From Candidatus Gastranaerophilales bacterium (GTDB taxonomy: Bacteria; Cyanobacteriota; Vampirovibrionia; Gastranaerophilales; Gastranaerophilaceae): a DNA stretch of 64,000 bases. Made by a program: the position numbers and the translations under genes. Positions within the stretch are counted from its first letter, which is position 1, and the number at the start of each line of letters is the position of its first letter. The stretch spans positions 20,139 to 84,138 of the forward strand of contig CAJULX010000005.1 in NCBI GenBank assembly GCA_910587245.1, read 5' to 3'. This document shows, one piece after another, positions 1 to 9,484 of the stretch. The notes below the pieces were generated by a model. It did no database searches, was not told the origin of the DNA, and worked only from the letters and a program-made list of their open reading frames with translations.

Positions 1-25
1 TAAGGATTTTAGCATAGAAATTAAA

Positions 26-53
26 TTAGGGCATAAAAATTTTTATGCCCTAA
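26..53. terminator. Palindromic terminator-like hairpin
   Basis: A perfect 28-nt palindrome whose left arm is TTAGGGCATAAAAA. It lies just downstream of the M16 peptidase gene, which runs on the minus strand, and is flanked by T-rich sequence on both sides, so it could end transcription from either direction. There is no true loop except the AT centre. Confidence 0.5.
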
Positions 54-80
54 TTGTTAAATTTTTATCTTACCTGTTCG

Positions 81-2741
81 TTATTCAGATAGATTATCCC
101 TCACCGTTACATTTATATAGGGTTTAGAGAAATACTTATTTGCAACGGATAAAATTTCAGATTGGGTTACATTCATTATTGCATTTTTGTATTCTTCAAG
201 ATGGTTAATATCATAACCCAATGCCCCATATCTGCCTAAAAGCGAAGCGTCATCCATATTTGTTTCAAGAGAAATCAAAATATTTCCTAAAATTTTATCT
301 TTAGCTTCATTTAATTCTTTATTTGAAACAAATTCCGTTTTTAAAAGATTAATTTCTTTAAGCATACCTTCATAAGCAGTATCAACGCTTTTGTTATTTG
401 TTCCTATATAAGCTATAAAGGCGCCGTCCTGCGCATTTTGAAGGAGGGTGGAGCCTACGGTGTAAGCTAATCCTTTTTCTTCTCTTAAGCTTTTAAAAAG
501 TCTTGAGCTCATTCCTTCACCTAAGATTGCATTTATTACCTTAAGGGCGGCAAGGTCTTTTTGATTGTAGACCGTATCCGTTTTATACCCTATAAGAACC
601 CAGGCTGTTTTTGTATCATCTTTTGTAATTGTTTTTTCAATGTTTTTTTCAAGTGCAAACTGCTCTGTTTTTAAATCTTTAAGACAAATTTTATCTCCTT
701 TGCCTTTTTCTTCAAAGATTTTTGTCATGGTATCCGCAATTTTTTCAGCTTCAACATTGCCTACAACCGTTATTACAAGGTTTTTAGGGTTAAGCACGGT
801 ATTATAATAATCTATAACATCTCCTCTTGAAATATTCGGGATGTTTTTTTCCAGTATCACGGAATTATTTCCGTAAACGGAACCCTTGAATGCAATTGCT
901 TTAAATTCATCCACCGCAATATTCAAAGGGCTGTCTTTTAATTGTTTTAAGCTTGCAAGCTTTAATTTTTTAACTTTTTCTATTTCACTGTTTGCAAAAA
1001 GAGGCTGATTTATAACATCATCCAAAATTTTAAACGCATAATCAACTTCATTTACCGTTGTTAAAAGACTGATATCAAAAGTATCGTTTCCGCTTGATAA
1101 GGCAAGTTTTATTCCCCTTTCATCAAGAACCTTTGCAAAGGTCTCGGAATCCATTTCTCTTGTACCTTTGGATGCACTTGAAGCCGCAACACTTGCGACA
1201 CCGGGGATTTTTTCAAGATGATTTCCGCCAAGTGCCTGAATATCAACAGCTATAATAGAATTTGCGGCATTTTTCTTTACAATAAGTGCTGCGCCGTTTG
1301 AAAGCGCATATTTTGCAACATTTTTATTCTGTTCGATTAATTTTGCAGGCTGAACTTTTTCAACCACATTACTTATTTCTTTTGTATTATTTTCTGCAGT
1401 TTCTTTAACTTCATTCTTAGGTATTACTATTGAAATTGCCGTTTTATTTTTATCAAGATATTTTTTTGCAACCCTTATAACGTCTTCTTTTTTAACACGC
1501 TCGATATTATCAAGATAATTATCGTAATACCACGTATTTCCCCAGAAAAGTGTTAAATACCCGAGTTCGTTTGAAATATTTGAAACGGATTCTCTTGAAT
1601 AATAGGTGGATGTTTTTGCCATATTTATAGCTTTTTTAACTTCATCTTCCGTTATTCCGCCCTTTTTAACCGAATCAATTACTTTAAATATTTCATCTTC
1701 AACAGCTTTAAGGTTTTCAGGTTTAAAAGAAGACTGAATTACAAAAATGCCGTCATCCATAAAGGTGGAATTACTTGCAAGAATAGAATAAACAAGCTGG
1801 CGTTCTTCTTTTAATTTTTGATTTAAAACAGAGCTTCTTGAATCCCCTAAAATTGTAGATAGAACATCAAGCGCATAGCCGTCTTTATCTTCTTTAAATT
1901 TCGGCACTTTATAAGCTATTGCCATATAGCCTGTGTTTATATCTTTCTTTTCTATGGTTCTTAATTGCTTTTGAATGGCGGGCACTTTCGGATAAATGCC
2001 TTCTTTATAAACTTTGTTATTATCAACAAATAACTCCGCCACTTTTTTAATCGCATAATCAGGATCGACATCCCCCGCTATAACGGTTGTCATATTACGG
2101 GGAGAATACCATTGATTGTAAAAATCAAGAATTTCTTCACGCGTAATGGTTTCTATAACTTCTTTTGAACCTATAACAGGTCTGAAATACGGGTGATACG
2201 GTTCATTTTGAGTATATATAAGTTTAAAAAGGTTATTATACATAACGCTTTTCGGGCTGTCCAAGCCTTTTGAAATTTCTTCAAGCACAACAAGGCGCTC
2301 TTTTTCCATTTCTTTTCTCGGAATAAGGGGGCTTAAAAGCATATCCGCATGCAGCTCAAGCGCTTTATCAAATTCTTTTGAAGGAATTGTAATGTAATAA
2401 TGCGTAAAATCCTTGCTTGTGGCGGCATTTGTCACCCCGCCTTTTGATTCAAGAATTCTGTCAAATTCTCCGGGGGGTGTTTTTTCCGTTCCTTTAAAGA
2501 AAAGGTGTTCAAGAAAATGCGCTACGCCTGAATTTTTATCGTTTTCGTTTATGGAACCCGTTTTAATCCATGTGTCGATAGTAACAATCGGATTGTTATT
2601 AACGGGAACAACAATAACGGTCTGTCCTGACGGGAGTTTTTGCGTTACATATTCTTTGTTTTTTTGTTCAGCCGCAAAAACAGGGTTTGCAATAACAGCC
2701 AAAACACAAAACGTTAACAGCTTTAAAAATATTTTTTTCAT
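81..2741 (-). CDS. Secreted M16 family zinc metallopeptidase, two fused repeats
   Basis: 886 residues. The first 23 residues form a signal peptide ending VFAA, so the enzyme acts outside the cytoplasm. The inverted zinc motif HFLEH is at about residues 75-79, with the downstream acidic ligand in VVLEEI near 154. The second half repeats the M16 fold but lacks HxxEH, while keeping the SSRLF...GLAY substrate-side motif; this active-plus-inactive arrangement is usual for long M16 proteins. The start has GAGGA about 6 nt upstream. It lies 15 nt behind a radical SAM gene on the same strand and is probably cotranscribed. Radical SAM/M16 pairs occur in peptide-maturation clusters, but a general periplasmic protease is equally possible. 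Confidence 0.88.
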   Translation of the reverse strand: MKKIFLKLLTFCVLAVIANPVFAAEQKNKEYVTQKLPSGQTVIVVPVNNNPIVTIDTWIKTGSINENDKNSGVAHFLEHLFFKGTEKTPPGEFDRILESKGGVTNAATSKDFTHYYITIPSKEFDKALELHADMLLSPLIPRKEMEKERLVVLEEISKGLDSPKSVMYNNLFKLIYTQNEPYHPYFRPVIGSKEVIETITREEILDFYNQWYSPRNMTTVIAGDVDPDYAIKKVAELFVDNNKVYKEGIYPKVPAIQKQLRTIEKKDINTGYMAIAYKVPKFKEDKDGYALDVLSTILGDSRSSVLNQKLKEERQLVYSILASNSTFMDDGIFVIQSSFKPENLKAVEDEIFKVIDSVKKGGITEDEVKKAINMAKTSTYYSRESVSNISNELGYLTLFWGNTWYYDNYLDNIERVKKEDVIRVAKKYLDKNKTAISIVIPKNEVKETAENNTKEISNVVEKVQPAKLIEQNKNVAKYALSNGAALIVKKNAANSIIAVDIQALGGNHLEKIPGVASVAASSASKGTREMDSETFAKVLDERGIKLALSSGNDTFDISLLTTVNEVDYAFKILDDVINQPLFANSEIEKVKKLKLASLKQLKDSPLNIAVDEFKAIAFKGSVYGNNSVILEKNIPNISRGDVIDYYNTVLNPKNLVITVVGNVEAEKIADTMTKIFEEKGKGDKICLKDLKTEQFALEKNIEKTITKDDTKTAWVLIGYKTDTVYNQKDLAALKVINAILGEGMSSRLFKSLREEKGLAYTVGSTLLQNAQDGAFIAYIGTNNKSVDTAYEGMLKEINLLKTEFVSNKELNEAKDKILGNILISLETNMDDASLLGRYGALGYDINHLEEYKNAIMNVTQSEILSVANKYFSKPYINVTVRDNLSE

Positions 2742-2756
2742 TGTAATCCTCTTATT

Positions 2757-3857
2757 TTATTTGACCTTAAGTTCGCAGCACATCTGACAGGCACTGAACA
2801 TGCTCGAATATTTAAGATTTTTTCTGAAACATTTAAATTTTGTTTCGTTAAATACATCTTTAATTTTTTTATCTCTGACATTTCCGATTTTAAATGATAA
2901 ACAAGGGTATACATCCCCCTGCGGGTTTATCATCATATTAGAAAAAGGATACTTGCAAGGATAATAGACATCTTTCGGATGGCGCAATAAATCAGCCTTG
3001 TTTTCGGGCGTAAAGAAAGCTTTTATCTTTCTTAATTCTTCATCAACTCCGCCGCCTTCAAATTTTGGAGAAAATCTGATTTTTGTTTTTGATTTTTTGC
3101 TCATTGAGTCAATTTTTCTGTACACATCTTCGAAATGCTTCATATCAAAATAAGGCTGTATGGGATATTCAGGCTCGTAAAAAACAGGTTCAAATTCTTC
3201 CCTTAAAACGGAATTTTGTTTAAGGTCGTTATTTCTTAAGAATGATATGCTTAAAAATTCAAAACCCATTTCCGTTGTATATTCATACAGCTTTAATAAA
3301 TCGTCAATATTGTTATTTAACACGATTGTTTTAATATCCACCATGGGTTTATTTTTGTGTTTCATCCTTCTGTAATTCAGGGTTTCAAGATTATTTGTAA
3401 TTCTTTCAAAAATGCCTTCTCTGTTGCGGTTTAAATCATGGTTTTTACCCCAGCCGTCAATAGATACGGATAAAAGCATCATATTTGATTTTATAAAAGC
3501 ATCAATTACATCTTCATTGATTAAAATTCCGTTTGTTACAACGTTTAGCTTGCCAAATACCCTCTTTGACACGGCATATAAAATATCGATAAAATCATGA
3601 CGCACGAGAGGTTCTCCGCCGACAAGCGTTACAAAAGCATAACGCGGAATTTGTTTTATAATATTAAGCCATTCATCCGTTGAAAGCTCGTTTTTCTTTC
3701 TGTCATTTCCGACATAACAATAAGGACAGTTTAAATTACATCTGTATGTCAATTCAAAAAAGTATCTTAAAGGAATAATCGCCTTTCCTTCTTTATTATT
3801 GTATGAAAAATCAGCATATATATCCCTTGCCGTATCAAAAAGTTTTGAATAATCCAT
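2757..3857 (-). CDS. Radical SAM protein with SPASM-like C-terminus
   Basis: 366 residues. The radical SAM motif CNLNCPYC places cysteines at about 40, 44 and 47. The C-terminal part carries NPQGDVYPC and a final CQMCC, which look like auxiliary iron-sulfur ligands of a SPASM or twitch domain. Such proteins modify peptides or cofactors; the substrate here is unknown. GAGGAAAAA precedes the ATG. It is the first gene of a two-gene unit with the M16 peptidase and is divergent from dnaA. I saw no precursor-peptide ORF in the 195-nt gap to dnaA. Confidence 0.82.
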   Translation of the reverse strand: MDYSKLFDTARDIYADFSYNNKEGKAIIPLRYFFELTYRCNLNCPYCYVGNDRKKNELSTDEWLNIIKQIPRYAFVTLVGGEPLVRHDFIDILYAVSKRVFGKLNVVTNGILINEDVIDAFIKSNMMLLSVSIDGWGKNHDLNRNREGIFERITNNLETLNYRRMKHKNKPMVDIKTIVLNNNIDDLLKLYEYTTEMGFEFLSISFLRNNDLKQNSVLREEFEPVFYEPEYPIQPYFDMKHFEDVYRKIDSMSKKSKTKIRFSPKFEGGGVDEELRKIKAFFTPENKADLLRHPKDVYYPCKYPFSNMMINPQGDVYPCLSFKIGNVRDKKIKDVFNETKFKCFRKNLKYSSMFSACQMCCELKVK

Positions 3858-3921
3858 TTTTTCCTCTAAAATTCTTAAAAATAAGACCGGTGAACCGTTA
3901 TAAACATTTTATTATTTCTTA

Positions 3922-3952
3922 ATTTTACTACAATATTTTTTTGTAGTAAAAT
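3922..3952. promoter_or_regulatory. 12-bp inverted repeat between radical SAM gene and dnaA
   Basis: Perfect 12-bp arms ATTTTACTACAA (3922-3933) and their complement (3941-3952), with a 7-nt loop. It lies in the divergent intergenic region, so it could be an operator or part of the control region of dnaA. No clear DnaA box was found beside it. Confidence 0.4.
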
Positions 3953-4052
3953 TCTAAAAGATAAAGCATGGAAATGGTTAGCTTTGCCTTTGTAACAATT
4001 GTGTACAGAGGGTTACATTTATTAACAGAAAAAGAGACGAGGAAGATTTTAG

Positions 4053-5441
4053 GTGCTTAATTTGACTTTAAGTTACGATGAAATTTGGGAGAGGGCGAAA
4101 GATATTTTAAAGGAAAAAATCCCCAATTCCACCTTTGAACCTTGGATTATGCCCGTTATTCCCGCAAAAGAAGGGGAAGACTGCTACAAAAAAGACTGCA
4201 TTGTTTTAAAAAGCGATAAATCCTTCGGCGTTTCTTTTTTAAACCAGAAATATTTTAATGAAATTCAAAATGCGGTAAATTCCGTATGCGGGGCCAATCT
4301 TCCCGTAAATATTATTTTTATGCCGTCTGATGTAAAAAAAGCACCGAAAAAGAAAGAAAAACCCGCAGAGCACATTGTTTTAATGAAAGAACAGATTGAT
4401 AATTTAAAACAAATGCATTCATTCTGCGCCCTGAATTTAAAATATACGTTTGAAAATTTTGTTGTGGGTGAAAATTCGCTTGTTGCCTATAATGCGGCAA
4501 AACAGGTATCAGAGGCGCCGGGGCAGAAGTTTAACCCGCTTTTTATATCGGGTTCCGTCGGAATAGGCAAAACTCATTTAATGCAGGCTATAGGACACAG
4601 CGTTTTAAAAAACTTCCCTGATTTAAAAGTAAAATACGCAAAAACGGAAGAATTTACAAACCAGCTTGTAGATTCATGCCAGAAGGGGCAGGAATCTTAT
4701 CAGAAAATGAAAAAATTCAGAGACAGATACAGAAACGTAGATGTGCTTTTATTGGATGATATTCAATTTGCGGAAGGCAAAAAAAGAACGGAAGAAGAGA
4801 TTTTTAACACGTTTGACGCGCTTTTTCACCTTGGAAAGCAGATTGTATTTGCATCAGACAGACCTATTTCAAGCTTTAAAAATACGCCCGACAGATTAAA
4901 AAGCAGATACGAATGGGGTTTATCGGTTGATATCCTTGTTCCTGATTTTAAAACAAGGGTTGAAATTATAGAAAAACATGCCGTAAGGTCTAATTTTGAG
5001 ATTACAAGGGAAGTTGCGGAATTTCTGGCTGAAACATTTGATAACAATGTGCGCGAGCTTGAGGGTGCTTATAATAAGGTGAGTGCTTATGCTTCAATTA
5101 AAGGGGTAGAGCTTACGGTAGAATCCGCAAAAGAAATTCTTGGAATAGGCGAAAATTCCAAAAAAATTACCCCTGAAATAATAATAGAAGGGTGTGCAAA
5201 ATATTATAACGTTACAAAAAAAGATATATTATCAACCGCACGTGCAAAAGAGATAAAAGAAGCGCGCCAGAGTGCTATTTATCTGACGCGCGAACTTTTA
5301 AATTTGAGTTTTCCTGCTATCGGGGAAATTTTTAATAAAAATCATACAACAATTCTGTATTCTTATGAAAAGCTTAAGAAGGAGCTGGATTTTAACAAGG
5401 CTTTGCAATCAACATTATCGGAGATTGAAAAAGCATTGTAG
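4053..5441 (+). CDS. dnaA: Chromosomal replication initiator DnaA
   Basis: 462 residues, the usual length. An N-terminal oligomerisation domain (about 1-90) is followed by an AAA+ domain with Walker A GSVGIGKTH near 170 and Walker B VLLLDDIQF near 235. The C-terminal DNA-binding domain has the signature ARQSAIYLTREL and NKNHTTIL. It binds DnaA boxes and melts the origin. The start is GTG with AGGAAG about 8 nt upstream. dnaN does not follow; the next gene is a convergent coiled-coil protein 7 nt away, so the usual dnaA-dnaN order is broken. Confidence 0.97.
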   Translation: MLNLTLSYDEIWERAKDILKEKIPNSTFEPWIMPVIPAKEGEDCYKKDCIVLKSDKSFGVSFLNQKYFNEIQNAVNSVCGANLPVNIIFMPSDVKKAPKKKEKPAEHIVLMKEQIDNLKQMHSFCALNLKYTFENFVVGENSLVAYNAAKQVSEAPGQKFNPLFISGSVGIGKTHLMQAIGHSVLKNFPDLKVKYAKTEEFTNQLVDSCQKGQESYQKMKKFRDRYRNVDVLLLDDIQFAEGKKRTEEEIFNTFDALFHLGKQIVFASDRPISSFKNTPDRLKSRYEWGLSVDILVPDFKTRVEIIEKHAVRSNFEITREVAEFLAETFDNNVRELEGAYNKVSAYASIKGVELTVESAKEILGIGENSKKITPEIIIEGCAKYYNVTKKDILSTARAKEIKEARQSAIYLTRELLNLSFPAIGEIFNKNHTTILYSYEKLKKELDFNKALQSTLSEIEKAL

Positions 5442-5448
5442 CATTTAT

Positions 5449-7266
5449 CTATGCTGCGTAAACTTCTTCGCGTTGATAGAACTGTTCTTCTGCTGCTGCA
5501 GGTTCAACTTCTGCTTTAACAATGAGCTCCTCAGTTGCTTCTTCAACGGGTTCTTTTTCTTCGGGTTCTTCTTTAGCTTTTGCTATTTTTGCAAAGTTTG
5601 CTTCGATTTCATCAGCTTTAGCTAAACCTTCCTGGTTTGCAATGTGCTGTGCGGCCTCTTTAACACTTTCGCGATCAATATTGATGGTTTTCCATGCTAT
5701 TTCAAGCTGTTCTTCAAGCTGAGCATATTTTTCCTGATATTGAGCATAAGTTTCATCAAAATCTTTATTTTCAGCTTCAATTACAACATCCTGAGCAAAT
5801 CTGCCCCTGCCGTTATCTTTATCAGAGAAGTCATAGTTAGCTTCAAGCCAGTCGATTCTGTCCAGTGTGTTATAACCGTCTGCTATTTCTTCACCCTGGA
5901 AAGTTAAACCAAAAGTACCAAGCAGGGTGTTTCCGTTTGCCATATCTTTGTTTAAGCTTTTGTAGCTGTTAAGGTCAATTGAATCAGTGTCGCCGAATAC
6001 TTCTGAAGCTTTTTTGGTTGTTTGTGTGCCATCAGCGCTTGTTACAACAACCATTAAGTCTTCCATTTCATCTTTTTCTACTTTGCCGTTACCGTCAGCA
6101 TCAAGAGCTTCCATTTCAGCCCAGCCGTTTTCAGCGCCTAAGAATTCTTTTTCATTGCTCAATTTGCCGTCAGCATCTTTATCAATAAAGAAATCATAAC
6201 GTTCTGAACCTGCGGTAAAACCAATAGGGTCACATTTTTTGCAATCAGGATCTTCTGCACCTTCTGATGAAAGTTCTGAAGTTAATTGTTCAATTGCATC
6301 ATTTTTTAAATCAATCTGACCTTGTAAAGATTTATTTTCCTGAATAAGGCTGCCCATTTTTGTCATATAACCGTTTAGGGTGAGCATTTTGCCTTCTGCA
6401 GACATTAAATTATTAACAACTGCAGAAATTCTTCCGCTGGCATCAGAAGTTAAATTGTTTAATTTGCTGTTTAAATTAGATTGAAAGTCTTCGTAAGAAA
6501 TTTCGCCTTCGGCTTTTGTATAAGCTTCCAATTCTTCACTTACAAGTTTTGAAGCGGCTTCTTTTTGTTCTTCTGCGATATCTTCGCTTTTTTCAATAGC
6601 GGCGTTGATTTCATCTTCAATTTCTTTTTGTAATTTTTCAATAAGGGGTTTTAGGGTATCAATCTGCTGATTATTTTCTTCTATTTGAGAATTTAAAGCG
6701 TTAAGTTCTTCACGAAGTGCTCTTACTTCCGGAGAAGTTTCAACAGCAAGCTGTCCTGAAAATTGAGCAAATAATTCTTTTGCTTCGGCATCGTGTCCGA
6801 TAGGGCAGTTGTAGCTGCCATCTTCATTTAAACTGATACCGATTGAAGGGAAAACTTCCGCAATAATATTTACGATATCATTTTTAGAAAAGCCTTCGCC
6901 GCTTAAATCAGCAATAAGACCATCGTCAATAGCCTGTTTAAAAGCTTTAAGCTGAGGATTAGACATTGTATAAGGGTCGCTGCCGCCTGCTTCTGCTGAA
7001 TATTTTTGCTTTAATTCATCAACTTTTGCTGAAATATCACCTTTGGCTGTGTTTACAGTTGTGGTTTGTGTATTTTTAGCCGTGTTTGCAGCTTGTGTAT
7101 TTTGAGTTAAAGCAACGGTATCAACGCCGAGTTCTTCAGCTTGAGCAAGTTCGTTGTCATCAAATATACCGTCTGCTGCGAATTCTTGAAGTTTAGCAAG
7201 AATATCATTATTAACCGTTTTACCGTATGCTTCATTTATCATTTGAGGATTAACTGTAATAGCCAT
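5449..7266 (-). CDS. Coiled-coil protein with EF-hand-like calcium loops
   Basis: About 605 residues from the chosen start. An alanine-rich N-terminal third leads to a long Glu/Lys-rich coiled coil (roughly 170-330). A calcium-loop region follows with DKDADGKLSNEKEF and DADGNGKVEKDE (about 350-410), then FGLTFQG and a second acidic helical region with a Glu/Ala-rich tail. No signal peptide is visible. The ATG at 7266 is preferred because AAGGTG sits 6-7 nt upstream; a GTG 9 nt earlier lies inside that ribosome site. Its modules resemble the gene at 51988. Function unknown; structural or secreted roles are both conceivable. Confidence 0.75.
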   Translation of the reverse strand: MAITVNPQMINEAYGKTVNNDILAKLQEFAADGIFDDNELAQAEELGVDTVALTQNTQAANTAKNTQTTTVNTAKGDISAKVDELKQKYSAEAGGSDPYTMSNPQLKAFKQAIDDGLIADLSGEGFSKNDIVNIIAEVFPSIGISLNEDGSYNCPIGHDAEAKELFAQFSGQLAVETSPEVRALREELNALNSQIEENNQQIDTLKPLIEKLQKEIEDEINAAIEKSEDIAEEQKEAASKLVSEELEAYTKAEGEISYEDFQSNLNSKLNNLTSDASGRISAVVNNLMSAEGKMLTLNGYMTKMGSLIQENKSLQGQIDLKNDAIEQLTSELSSEGAEDPDCKKCDPIGFTAGSERYDFFIDKDADGKLSNEKEFLGAENGWAEMEALDADGNGKVEKDEMEDLMVVVTSADGTQTTKKASEVFGDTDSIDLNSYKSLNKDMANGNTLLGTFGLTFQGEEIADGYNTLDRIDWLEANYDFSDKDNGRGRFAQDVVIEAENKDFDETYAQYQEKYAQLEEQLEIAWKTINIDRESVKEAAQHIANQEGLAKADEIEANFAKIAKAKEEPEEKEPVEEATEELIVKAEVEPAAAEEQFYQREEVYAA

Positions 7267-7415
7267 AAAAAACACCTTATATACTTCTTACATCACACAT
7301 ATATATAAAGTATTTATTCAATATCAAATTTCAAAACTTAAAAAAATGTTTACAAAACTTTACAATAAAATATTACTGCGTACAAAGCCGGTATAAAATA
7401 TAAACATTAAAGGCC

Positions 7416-8258
7416 TTAATTTGAAAGGTCAAATTTTATTACCGTATTTTTTTCCTGCTCGGTTATTATGAGTTTTTTATTTTGATTATCAACATTTAAA
7501 CAGTAGGGTTTTTTTACAAGCAGTAAAACGGTTGTTTTTCCGTCGGGTTCCGCTTTTACAATATTACCTTTTGTATAGTTTGCAACATAAATATTATTGT
7601 TGTCATCAATTGCAATACCAACAGGCCCGCTTAAATTATTCGGTCCTACAAAGGTTGTTTTAACATTTTGCGGGGTAATTTTATATACGGTATTTTGCGC
7701 AAAGCTTGCTATATAAACATTTCCGAGTTTATCCGTTGCAACACCGGTTGGCGCTTGAATTGTTTTTTCAAGAAGCGAACTTTTTTTGAGCATATCTTCT
7801 TTAAGTTTTAATTCCTGAGCAACTTCAACCTGTCTTTTTTCAACAATTGCAATAAGCTTTTCAGCCTGCTCGTAATAATCGGAATAGTTTGGAATTCTAT
7901 CAAGATATGTTAGTGATTTTTTTAAATATCCTCTTTTATAAAGCAGATTACCGAAATTAAACATACTCTCATAATCTTCGGGGGTAATTTCTATAAGTTT
8001 TTCATAGGTCACCATTGCATCGTTATAGTATTTATAAGATTCCTGTATCTTTGCAAGGTTATAATATGCCTGATAGAATTTCGGATCCAGTTCAATTGCT
8101 TTTTTGAATGATTTTATTGAATCTTCAATTTTATTTAAATTATAAAAATCTATACCTTGATTATAATATGTTGTAGCCTCTGAACTCTGCGACATTACAC
8201 GCAAAGAACCAAATATAACAAATGAAATTATTAAGCATGTAGTAATTAATTTTTTCAT
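7416..8258 (-). CDS. Secreted TPR plus NHL-type beta-propeller protein
   Basis: 280 residues. An N-terminal signal or anchor helix (about 1-23) precedes three tetratricopeptide repeats (about 27-140, e.g. AYYNLAKIQESYKYY). Three NHL-like blades follow (about 168-280), such as GVATDKLGNVYIASF and GIAIDDNNNIYVANY. It is probably a periplasmic or envelope scaffold. There is no Shine-Dalgarno; TATAAT lies 9 nt before the ATG, suggesting an almost leaderless message. It is divergent from dapL. Confidence 0.8.
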   Translation of the reverse strand: MKKLITTCLIISFVIFGSLRVMSQSSEATTYYNQGIDFYNLNKIEDSIKSFKKAIELDPKFYQAYYNLAKIQESYKYYNDAMVTYEKLIEITPEDYESMFNFGNLLYKRGYLKKSLTYLDRIPNYSDYYEQAEKLIAIVEKRQVEVAQELKLKEDMLKKSSLLEKTIQAPTGVATDKLGNVYIASFAQNTVYKITPQNVKTTFVGPNNLSGPVGIAIDDNNNIYVANYTKGNIVKAEPDGKTTVLLLVKKPYCLNVDNQNKKLIITEQEKNTVIKFDLSN

Positions 8259-8294
8259 GATACCATGATTATATCAAAAAAGGAGAAATGTACA

Positions 8295-9482
8295 ATGCAA
8301 ACCTCGAAAAGATTAGACAGAATACCTCCCTACCTGTTTGCAAGAATAGATGCAAAAATAGCGGAAGCTAAAGCAAAAGGGATTGATATAATTTCACTGG
8401 GCGTAGGCGACCCTGATACCCCTACAATTCAGACGGTTGTTGATGCCATGCATAAAGCAATAGATAACCCGAAAAACCACGATTATCCGCCCTATAACGG
8501 TACGGAGACTTTCAGAAAAGCAAGTGCGGACTGGATGAAAGAAAGATTTAACGTAGAACTTGACCCTAATACCGAGGTGCTTGCAAATATCGGTTCAAAA
8601 GAAGCTATAGCGCACGTTTTCTTTGCATATGTCGACCCCGGCGATGTTACGCTTTGCCCTGATCCCGGGTATCCCGTGTATCAAAATGCAACAATTCTGG
8701 CCGGCGGAGAACCTTATTCAATGCCGCTTTTAGCTGAAAATAATTTTCTTCCTGATTTTGATAAAATTCCTGAAGATGTTGCACGTGCCGCAAAATTGAT
8801 GTTTTTAAATTACCCAAATAACCCGACGGGTGCTGTATGCGACCTTGAATTTTATCAAAAAGCCGTTGATTACTGTAAAAAATACAACATTCTGCTTTGT
8901 TCCGATTTAGCATACTGCGAAATGACATATGACGGTTATAAAGCGCCTTCCGTATTGCAGGCAAAAGGCGCAAAGGATGTTGCAATTGAATTTTATTCTC
9001 ATTCAAAATCTTACAATATGACAGGCTGGAGGGTAGGATTTATTGCAGGAAACAAAAATGCAATAAAAGCGCTCGGCACCATTAAAAATAACATTGATTC
9101 GGGCGTATTTAAAGCAATTCAAGATGCAGCAATCGAAGCTTATAAAGCCCCGAAATCGGAAATTGAAAAATTAAACCTTATGTATCAAGAAAGAAAAGAG
9201 CTTATGGAAAAGGGTTTAGCCGAATTGGGCTGGAATGTAAAACCCTCCAAAGCTACTTTTTATCTGTGGCTTCCCTGCCCGAAAGGCTTTACGAGCGAAG
9301 AATTTGCTACTGTTATGCTTGAAAAAGCAAATATAGTAGTACCTCCGGGCAACGGATACGGTAAATACGGCGAAGGATTTTTCAGAATTGCTTTAACAAA
9401 ACCTGTGGATGTGCTTCAAAAGGCGTTAAACAGGATGAAAGAAGCCGGAATTTCTTATAATATGGAGAAAACCTGCGTTTAA
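8295..9482 (+). CDS. dapL: LL-diaminopimelate aminotransferase
   Basis: 395 residues. A fold-type I PLP aminotransferase that converts tetrahydrodipicolinate to LL-diaminopimelate for lysine and peptidoglycan synthesis. Visible features are the N-terminal RLDRIPPYLFARID, GVGDPDTPT, the NYPNNPTGA cofactor loop, and the PLP lysine in SHSKSYNMTGWRVGF near 235. The ATG at 8295 is chosen because AGGAGA sits 8 nt upstream; an in-frame ATG at 8265 lacks a ribosome site. tsaD follows after 2 nt, so the two are translationally coupled. Confidence 0.92.
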   Translation: MQTSKRLDRIPPYLFARIDAKIAEAKAKGIDIISLGVGDPDTPTIQTVVDAMHKAIDNPKNHDYPPYNGTETFRKASADWMKERFNVELDPNTEVLANIGSKEAIAHVFFAYVDPGDVTLCPDPGYPVYQNATILAGGEPYSMPLLAENNFLPDFDKIPEDVARAAKLMFLNYPNNPTGAVCDLEFYQKAVDYCKKYNILLCSDLAYCEMTYDGYKAPSVLQAKGAKDVAIEFYSHSKSYNMTGWRVGFIAGNKNAIKALGTIKNNIDSGVFKAIQDAAIEAYKAPKSEIEKLNLMYQERKELMEKGLAELGWNVKPSKATFYLWLPCPKGFTSEEFATVMLEKANIVVPPGNGYGKYGEGFFRIALTKPVDVLQKALNRMKEAGISYNMEKTCV

Positions 9483-9484
9483 TT

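Noticed and set aside
2413..2787. Plus-strand frame opposite the M16 gene
   Set aside because: It lies wholly opposite a well-conserved protease and has no ribosome site or family pattern.
4001..4052. Possible DnaA boxes upstream of dnaA
   Set aside because: TTGTGTACA-like words match the consensus too poorly; no cluster of TTATNCACA was found.
8265..8294. Earlier ATG for dapL
   Set aside because: It adds ten non-conserved residues and has no ribosome site, whereas ATG 8295 has AGGAGA at proper spacing.
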